A DNA stretch of 18,760 bases. It comes from JAHFUI01 sp041485905. Its GTDB lineage: Bacteria > Acidobacteriota > Vicinamibacteria > Vicinamibacterales > CAVVIG01. Positions 14,046-18,760 of the stretch are shown here, piece after piece. The translations under genes were made by a program, and so were the position numbers. Below the pieces are notes generated by a model. It saw only the letters and a list, made by a program, of their open reading frames with translations, was not told where the DNA came from and did not search any database. Position 1 is the first letter of the stretch; each line of letters starts with the position of its first letter. Where the stretch lies: NCBI GenBank assembly GCA_041485905.1, contig JBGPKK010000089.1, positions 1 through 18,760 of the forward strand, read 5' to 3'.

Positions 14046-15434
14046 ATGAGCCACAAACCGAAAACCGTCCTGATCGTCGACGACGACGAGGGGATGCGCG
14101 ACACGTTGACGGCGATCCTCAAGCGCGAATACCGCGTCTTGCGGGTCATGAGCGGCGAGGCCGCGCTGCCCGTTCTCAACCGCGAGAACGTCGACCTCGT
14201 GCTGCTCGACGTTCGCCTTCCCGGCATCAGCGGCTTCGAAGTGCTCCGCATCGTCAAAGAGAATTACAGCCTCGTCGAGGTCATCATGATCTCGGCCATC
14301 AACGACATCGAGACCGCCGTGCAGGCCATGAAGCACGGCGCCTATCACTACGTCGCCAAGGATTTCGACTACGACCAGCTGCGCTCGCTCGTGCGTAACG
14401 CGGGCGAGCGTCAGGATCTGAACCGGCAGGTGCTGACGTTGTCGGCGCAAGTGGCCGAGCAGACCGAGCGGGAGTTCGTCGTCGGCCCGAGCAAGATGAC
14501 GCGCGACATCATCGATCTCACGCACAAGATCGCGAAGCTGTCGGCGACGGTTCTGATCCTCGGGGAAAGCGGCACGGGCAAAGAGCTGCTCGCGCGCCTC
14601 ATCCACCGCGAAGCCGGCGATCCCGAGGCGCCGTTCATTGCGGTGAACCTGGCCGCGATTCCTCGGGAGCTGGTCGAAAGCGCGCTGTTTGGCCACGAGC
14701 GCGGCGCGTTCACCGGCGCCCATCGCCAGCAGCTCGGCAAATTCGAGCTCGCCTCCAACGGCACGCTGTTCCTCGACGAGATCGGCGATCTGCGGCTCGA
14801 GCTCCAGGCGAGGCTGCTGCGCGCCATTCAAGAAGGCGAGATCGAGCGGGTGGGCGGCAACAAACCGATCAAGACGGAGTTCCGCCTCATCGCCGCGACC
14901 AATATCGACCTCGAGAAGGCCGTCAAGGACGGACGTTTTCGGGAGGACTTGTACTACCGAATCAATGTCATCCCGATCAAGCTGCCGCCGCTGCGCGATC
15001 GCACCGAGGACATCCCGCAGCTCGCCGATTTCTTCCTGCGGCGATACAACTCGCGCTTCAGGAAGAAGATCCAGGGCGTCACCGACTCGACGATGGCGAT
15101 GCTGAAGAAGTACTGGTGGCCGGGCAACATCCGCGAGCTCGAAAACCTGATCGAGCGGCTGGTGGCCGTCAGCGACAAGGACTACATCGCCGAAGAGGAT
15201 CTCCCCCTCGAGTTCCACTTCGCGCAGCTCGAGCCGGAAGGCTCGCGCGGCGAGAATCTGTTCGAGGAGGCGACCAACACCTTCGAGCGCAACTTCATCC
15301 TGCGTGCCCTGGAAAAATGCGGATGGAACGTCACCGGTACGGCGGAGTACCTGAGCATTCCACTGAGCACGCTGAAATATAAGATGGACAAGCTCGACGT
15401 GCGTCAGCTCGCCAAGCGCCTGCGCGGCGCGTAG
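14046..15434 (+). CDS. NtrC-family sigma-54-dependent response regulator
   Basis: A 462-aa enhancer-binding activator with all three domains. The receiver domain (1-120) has D12-D14, phospho-acceptor D55, S83 and K105. The AAA+ domain has Walker A GESGTGKE (173-180), the sigma-54-contacting loop GAFTGA (220-225), Walker B LFLDEIGD (241-248) and the WWPGNIRELEN motif. The C-terminal Fis-type helix-turn-helix reads NVTGTAEYLSIPLSTLKYKM. It should remodel sigma-54 RNA polymerase after phosphorylation. No histidine kinase is adjacent. I chose the ATG at 14046 just before the domain; in-frame ATGs at 13968 and 14013 would add a non-conserved lead. A sigma-54 promoter lies 226 bp beyond its stop, making the downstream peptide locus a likely target. 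Confidence 0.93.
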   Translation: MSHKPKTVLIVDDDEGMRDTLTAILKREYRVLRVMSGEAALPVLNRENVDLVLLDVRLPGISGFEVLRIVKENYSLVEVIMISAINDIETAVQAMKHGAYHYVAKDFDYDQLRSLVRNAGERQDLNRQVLTLSAQVAEQTEREFVVGPSKMTRDIIDLTHKIAKLSATVLILGESGTGKELLARLIHREAGDPEAPFIAVNLAAIPRELVESALFGHERGAFTGAHRQQLGKFELASNGTLFLDEIGDLRLELQARLLRAIQEGEIERVGGNKPIKTEFRLIAATNIDLEKAVKDGRFREDLYYRINVIPIKLPPLRDRTEDIPQLADFFLRRYNSRFRKKIQGVTDSTMAMLKKYWWPGNIRELENLIERLVAVSDKDYIAEEDLPLEFHFAQLEPEGSRGENLFEEATNTFERNFILRALEKCGWNVTGTAEYLSIPLSTLKYKMDKLDVRQLAKRLRGA

Positions 15435-15440
15435 CTCTCG

Positions 15441-15467
15441 GGCCAAATACTTGGCCTCTGCGGCCAA
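15441..15467. promoter_or_regulatory. GGCCAA/TTGGCC half-sites: possible activator site or terminator
   Basis: GGCCAA (15441-15446), TTGGCC (15451-15456) and GGCCAA (15462-15467) form two overlapping palindromes with 4- and 5-base spacers. The second extends to CTTGGCC-TCTGC-GGCCAAG, a 7-bp hairpin. The site is 7 bp after the regulator stop and about 230 bp upstream of the predicted sigma-54 start point. It could be an upstream activating sequence for the NtrC-like protein or a Rho-independent-like hairpin without a good T-tract. Confidence 0.5.
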
Positions 15468-15660
15468 GACGTTGACCGATTCCACCTAATTCACTGATTA
15501 CTCGGCCTTAATCCGCTGGCCGCGCGGGCCTGGCGGAGGGCTTACGGTCAATCAATTGCCCGTCGACGCCGTGTCACCGTGCTCGCCACTCCCAGGCGTC
15601 GTGACCGCGATCGCCACAATTCCCAGACATTCTCGCGATTTCTGGTTTAAAGCCTGCGGT

Positions 15661-15676
15661 TGGAACATCGGTTGCA
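15661..15676 (+). promoter_or_regulatory. Sigma-54 (RpoN) promoter, -24/-12
   Basis: TGGAAC-ATCGG-TTGCA matches the consensus TGGCAC-N5-TTGCW at ten of eleven fixed positions, with the essential GG and GC separated by exactly 10 bp. A T also precedes TGG, as in the longer consensus. Transcription would start near 15687, leaving a leader of about 87 bases. The gene upstream encodes a sigma-54 activator and the gene downstream is the radical SAM maturase. Confidence 0.82.
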
Positions 15677-15773
15677 GCCACGGATAGCGCGGTCGTGCGC
15701 CGTTCGAGTCAAGAGCTGATCCTGAAATCATCTCCATCGCAGCACGAGGCGCAATTTTCCCAGGAAAACACAA

Positions 15774-17201
15774 ATGCAACCCTCCATGTTCAACCTTCGT
15801 GTGCCGCTCCCGGAACGGGATGAAGTGTTCCTGATGAACACGCTGAGCGACGCACAGCTCGTCGTGTCGCCGGATGTCGCCGCGCTGCTCGACCGCGTCG
15901 CCGCGACCGACGACTTCGAACTGTTCAAGGCCGAGGAGCGCGAGGCGATCGGACAGCTGCGCGACAACGGCTTCATCGTCGCCGATCGTGTGACGGAGCG
16001 GCGCGACCTGGACAGGTACTTCGCACGCGTCACGAGCGACACCGAGGAACTGAATATCACCGTTCTCACGACACTGCAGTGCAATTTCGCGTGCGACTAC
16101 TGCTATCAGGGGGATCGCGGCGACTACAACAAGTTTGCGGAGAAGATGACCCTCGAGACCGCCAGTCGCGTCGGCGACTGGATCGAGCGCGAGCTCGATC
16201 GCGTCTGCCCCGAACGCTTTTCGATCATGTTCTTCGGAGGCGAGCCGCTGCTCAATCTGCCGGTCATGTATTACCTCGCGGAACGTCTGTGGCACGCGAC
16301 AGAGCATCGGGGCCTCCCCATGAGCATCAGCATCATCACCAACGGCCTGCTGCTCACGCCGGAGATCGTCGATCGCCTCGAACCGTACGGCCTGCGCGGC
16401 ATCAAGATCACGCTCGACGGCGACCGCGACACGCACAACCGGATGCGCCCGCTGCGGGGCGGCCAGGGCACATTCGATCGGATCATCGAGAACGTCCGAA
16501 GTGTCGCCGGCCGCGTCCGGATTGCGATCGGCGGCAACTTCGACGAGAGCTCGGCCGACAGCTATCCCGCGCTGCTCGATTTCCTCAGCGCACAGGACTT
16601 CGCCGACAAGCTCGTGAAGGTCAACTTCAAGCCGGTGATTCGCACCGACGCACGCCCGCCCAAAGGGACGCTGCCGCTGATTCCGGTCAACGCCGAGGGA
16701 AAGCCGCTCGGGGGCACGTGCATGACGGCCGCCGGCAAGGGTCAACTGGCCGGCACGAGTCAACTGGGCGGATCGGTGTGCGACTCATGCGGCTTCGCCG
16801 AGGAGAAGATGTCGTTTCTGCGCGAGGAGACGAAGCGCCACGGGTTCCCGACGCCCGACGGCGTGCACAACGGCCCGTGCCACGTGCACCAGAAGCACGC
16901 GCACACCATCGGGCCGGACGGGTCGCTGTACGCCTGCCCCGGCTTTACCGGCGATCTCGGCTTGTCGACCGGGCACGTCGACGACCGGTGCGATCCGCGG
17001 CGCGAAGAAATGCGTGGGAAATTCGATCGACTCGATCCGTGGAATGAGTGCGGAGACTGCGCCTTCATCCCCGTGTGTGCGGGGGGATGTCTCACGAATT
17101 CGTACACACAGCTTGGCGACGTGAACCTGCCGACATGTCACAAGCGCAGCTTCGAATCGGCGGTCATTTCGCTGGCACATGACGTGGCCAGCGCAGCTTA
17201 G
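15774..17201 (+). CDS. Radical SAM/SPASM peptide maturase
   Basis: A 475-aa radical S-adenosylmethionine enzyme. Residues 5-70 form an N-terminal domain (FNLRVPLPERDEVFLMNTLS) like those that bind precursor peptides in maturases. The SAM cluster motif is C103-X3-C107-X2-C110 (CNFACDYC). GGEP at 155-158 and ITNG are typical SAM-binding segments. The C-terminal SPASM domain is canonical: C369-X13-G-X4-C388, then C426-X2-C429-X5-C435-X3-C439, then C455, enough for two auxiliary iron-sulfur clusters. Extra cysteines are C316, C336, C339 and C406. SPASM enzymes of this length install thioether, C-C or C-O crosslinks or oxidise cofactor peptides (PqqE, AlbA, StrB, MftC). An AGGA site lies 8 bp before the ATG. 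The short ORF 9 bp downstream is the likely substrate. Confidence 0.93.
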   Translation: MQPSMFNLRVPLPERDEVFLMNTLSDAQLVVSPDVAALLDRVAATDDFELFKAEEREAIGQLRDNGFIVADRVTERRDLDRYFARVTSDTEELNITVLTTLQCNFACDYCYQGDRGDYNKFAEKMTLETASRVGDWIERELDRVCPERFSIMFFGGEPLLNLPVMYYLAERLWHATEHRGLPMSISIITNGLLLTPEIVDRLEPYGLRGIKITLDGDRDTHNRMRPLRGGQGTFDRIIENVRSVAGRVRIAIGGNFDESSADSYPALLDFLSAQDFADKLVKVNFKPVIRTDARPPKGTLPLIPVNAEGKPLGGTCMTAAGKGQLAGTSQLGGSVCDSCGFAEEKMSFLREETKRHGFPTPDGVHNGPCHVHQKHAHTIGPDGSLYACPGFTGDLGLSTGHVDDRCDPRREEMRGKFDRLDPWNECGDCAFIPVCAGGCLTNSYTQLGDVNLPTCHKRSFESAVISLAHDVASAA

Positions 17202-17210
17202 GAGACTACA

Positions 17211-17312
17211 ATGAAGATCAAAGTTGTGAAAAAGGGATCGTTCAGCGTCAAGCCGATGATGTCGTGCCCCGCGTTTGTCGACGATGATGGCGTCAACACT
17301 CCGAAGAAGTAG
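17211..17312 (+). CDS. Candidate RiPP precursor peptide (33 aa)
   Basis: A short ORF 9 bp after the maturase stop codon, with AGGAG (17200-17204) overlapping that stop and a 6-bp spacer: an excellent ribosome binding site. The peptide has a basic, beta-prone N-terminus (MKIKVVKKGSFSVKP, lysines at 2, 4, 7, 8 and 14) that looks like a leader. Its C-terminal part is MMSCPAFVDDDG and ends NTPKK. Single modifiable residues stand out: C19, F22 and a run of aspartates at 24-26. F22-V23-D24 fits an aromatic-X-polar tripeptide like those crosslinked in cyclophane peptides, and C19 could donate a thioether; both are speculation. There is no GG-type protease site. I do not recognise the family. Confidence 0.82.
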   Translation: MKIKVVKKGSFSVKPMMSCPAFVDDDGVNTPKK

Positions 17313-17336
17313 ATCGACCCCGGCGTGGTAACGATC

Positions 17337-17342
17337 AGGAGG
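17337..17342 (+). promoter_or_regulatory. AGGAGG ribosome binding site for the GTG start
   Basis: A full AGGAGG Shine-Dalgarno sequence ends 6 bp before GTG at 17349. It fixes the start of the solute-binding lipoprotein and shows that this gene, like the precursor gene, is set up for efficient translation. Many other genes in the window lack such a site. Confidence 0.8.
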
Positions 17343-17348
17343 GCTGGA

Positions 17349-18760
17349 GTGCCCAACGGCGTAACGAAGGGTTGCGCTCGTTGGGCAGTCGTCCTCTTGA
17401 TCGCCCTAGCATGGGGATGTCAGGCACCGGGCGTCCGCATCGACAGGCGTGAACCGATCACGTTGCGGATCGGATTCGGGCTCGCTGCCGGTGCGAATGC
17501 GGAAACAGGCATCAACCAGGCCGCCAGGAATATCGCGCTCGAAGAGTTGATGAGCGCCCCGCGCAACGGACGCCAGCTGGCCAATTTCGCCGAGAGTTGG
17601 TCGGTCTCGCCGGACGGACTGACCTGGCGCATTCGCTTGCGGCCCGCAGCCACTTTTCACAATGGACACCCGGTGACCGCGGAATCGGTGCGTGGAACCC
17701 TGCTCGCTGAGCTTCCTGATTCCATGGGGCCGGCCTTCGGGGATGTGATCGACATTCGGGCCCTCGGCGACCGCGAGCTCGAGGTGCCCCTCCGTCGCCG
17801 TTCGACGTTCCTGATGGAAGCGCTCGCAGACGCCCCAATTCAAGAGGGTAAACCTGGAGGCGCGGGCACCGGACCGTTCTCCGTAACGAGCGAGCGGCCC
17901 GATGAAATCGAGATGCGCGTGCACGAAAACTACTTCGGCGGCAAACCGTCGATCGACCGGCTGATCATCAAGCCGTATGCGTCAGTCCGGTCGGCATGGG
18001 CGGACATGCTCCGGGGGCAGGTCGACGCTCTTTACGAGGTTGGCACGGACGCGTTGGACTCGCTCGAGTCGTCCAACGAAGTGAACGTGTTCACATTCCA
18101 GCGCGGCTACCAGTACATGCTCGTGCTCAACACGCGCAAGCCGTATCTGAAGGACCCCGGGTTCCGCCGCGGGCTGAACGAGGCAGTCAATCGGGGCGAG
18201 CTCATCAGCGACGCGTTCAGAGGGCACGGGACCCCGGCTGTGGGACCGGTGTGGCCCGCGAACTGGGCGTACAGCGCCGATCTACCTCAATTCACGTATC
18301 GACCGCGGCCTCAGTTGAATGCCGCGCATCGGCCGGCGATCTCATGTCTCATCGGGGATCCCGCCCACGAACGCCTGGCAGTCGCGATTCAACAACAGTT
18401 GCGGGCCGTTGGAGTGGATCTCACACTGGAATCGGTGGCAAGCGACGAGGCTCTGCGGCGCGCGCGGAGCGGCGATTTCGATGTACTGCTGGCAGACACG
18501 CGCCAGGGTCCGAACCTCGTCCGACCGTATCTGTTCTGGCACACTGGCGGACCGAACAACTGGGGTCATTACAGCAACAAGACCGTCGACGCCGCGCTCG
18601 ACGCCATCCGACATGCGCCTGACGACGCGGGGTACAAGGCTGGCGTTGCGGCGTTTCAGCGAGCTATCATTGACGATCCCCCCGCGGTCTTTCTCGCATG
18701 GCGAGAGCGCGCCCGCGCCGTGAGCACACGATTTTACGTGCCGGCTGAACCCGACACTGA
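17349..18760 (+). CDS. Family-5 solute-binding lipoprotein (oligopeptide-type), 3' end outside window
   Basis: An open frame of 470 codons that runs off the window without a stop. It starts with a lipoprotein-like signal: basic start, hydrophobic AVVLLIALAWG, then C24; tryptophan at the -2 position of the lipobox is unusual. The mature part matches extracellular family-5 solute-binding proteins (DppA/OppA/NikA-like). The signature region is TWRIRLRPAATFHNGHPVTAESV, and later segments (FRRGLNEAVNRGELI, then YSNKTVDAALDAI) fit the fold. Such proteins usually deliver peptides to an ABC importer and are about 500-550 aa, so little is missing. It begins 36 bp after the precursor stop codon, probably in the same transcript. 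I infer that it binds the modified peptide or a fragment, either for uptake or for sensing. Confidence 0.88.
   Translation, partial: MPNGVTKGCARWAVVLLIALAWGCQAPGVRIDRREPITLRIGFGLAAGANAETGINQAARNIALEELMSAPRNGRQLANFAESWSVSPDGLTWRIRLRPAATFHNGHPVTAESVRGTLLAELPDSMGPAFGDVIDIRALGDRELEVPLRRRSTFLMEALADAPIQEGKPGGAGTGPFSVTSERPDEIEMRVHENYFGGKPSIDRLIIKPYASVRSAWADMLRGQVDALYEVGTDALDSLESSNEVNVFTFQRGYQYMLVLNTRKPYLKDPGFRRGLNEAVNRGELISDAFRGHGTPAVGPVWPANWAYSADLPQFTYRPRPQLNAAHRPAISCLIGDPAHERLAVAIQQQLRAVGVDLTLESVASDEALRRARSGDFDVLLADTRQGPNLVRPYLFWHTGGPNNWGHYSNKTVDAALDAIRHAPDDAGYKAGVAAFQRAIIDDPPAVFLAWRERARAVSTRFYVPAEPDT

Larger units (their letters stand above)
15435..15773 (+). other. 339-bp regulatory intergenic region upstream of the rSAM gene
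   Basis: There is no plausible gene on the plus strand here; the minus-strand open frame across it is antisense to the maturase and has no family features. From left to right it holds three GGCCAA half-sites (15441-15467), a GC-rich GGCC cluster around 15510-15535, an inverted pair GACGCC (15565-15570) and GGCGTC (15595-15600), the sigma-54 promoter at 15661-15676, and a leader of about 87 bases ending in an AGGA ribosome binding site (15762-15765). Confidence 0.7.

Noticed and set aside
15441..15467. A firm call of Rho-independent terminator for the sigma-54 regulator
   Set aside because: The hairpin is followed by GACGTTGACC, not a T-tract, so it is left as an undecided palindromic site that may instead be an activator-binding site.
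13971..15485. A 504-codon minus-strand open frame opposite the sigma-54 regulator
   Set aside because: The plus-strand reading has receiver, GAFTGA AAA+ and Fis motifs; the antisense product is acidic/Arg-rich low complexity with no recognisable features.
15552..16763. A 403-codon minus-strand open frame covering the intergenic region and the maturase
   Set aside because: It crosses the sigma-54 promoter and is antisense to CxxxCxxC-containing coding sequence; no motifs of its own.

Overview
The window is about 18.8 kb of GC-rich bacterial chromosome with dense coding on both strands. Gene content (MacA/MacB-type efflux modules, a PknB-like kinase, FHA and orphan receiver proteins, a DUF1648/DUF5808 membrane protein) and the many short palindromic intergenic repeats resemble soil Acidobacteriota, perhaps Vicinamibacteria. 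That assignment is inference from gene style; there is no rRNA or other marker to fix it.

Layout. 1-2539 (minus): an efflux operon with a periplasmic adaptor, a MacB-type permease and the first codons of a further gene. 2604-4118: an FHA protein, a metallo-beta-lactamase-fold hydrolase, a diverged tandem duplication of about 90 bp, and a degenerate receiver protein. 4131-6420: divergent kinase-like protein and MFS exporter whose -10 boxes overlap. 6478-7466 (minus): an SDR oxidoreductase and a small helical protein. 7573-9067: a malate-dehydrogenase-like protein without the family's catalytic residues, converging through a terminator hairpin on an ECF sigma factor. 9155-13934 (minus): an operon of a small membrane/coiled-coil protein, dihydrolipoyl dehydrogenase (E3), a 2-oxoacid dehydrogenase acyltransferase (E2), the octanoyltransferase LipB that starts lipoylation of E2, and a DUF1648 membrane protein. 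Both longer gaps in this operon are filled by palindromic repeats.

14046-18760 (plus) is the most interesting part: an NtrC-type sigma-54 activator, a 339-bp gap with palindromic half-sites and a near-consensus sigma-54 promoter (TGGAAC-N5-TTGCA), a radical SAM/SPASM enzyme of the peptide-maturase type, a 33-codon ORF with a strong ribosome binding site 9 bp after it, and a family-5 (oligopeptide-type) solute-binding lipoprotein running off the window end. I read this as a candidate RiPP (ribosomally made, post-translationally modified peptide) locus: activator, promoter, maturase, precursor and peptide-binding lipoprotein. I do not recognise the precursor family.

Other themes: several signalling or enzyme folds lack key residues (kinase, receiver, MDH-like protein), and at least five kinds of short palindromic or word-repeat elements lie in gene borders, one inside a coding sequence and one covering the lipB start codon.
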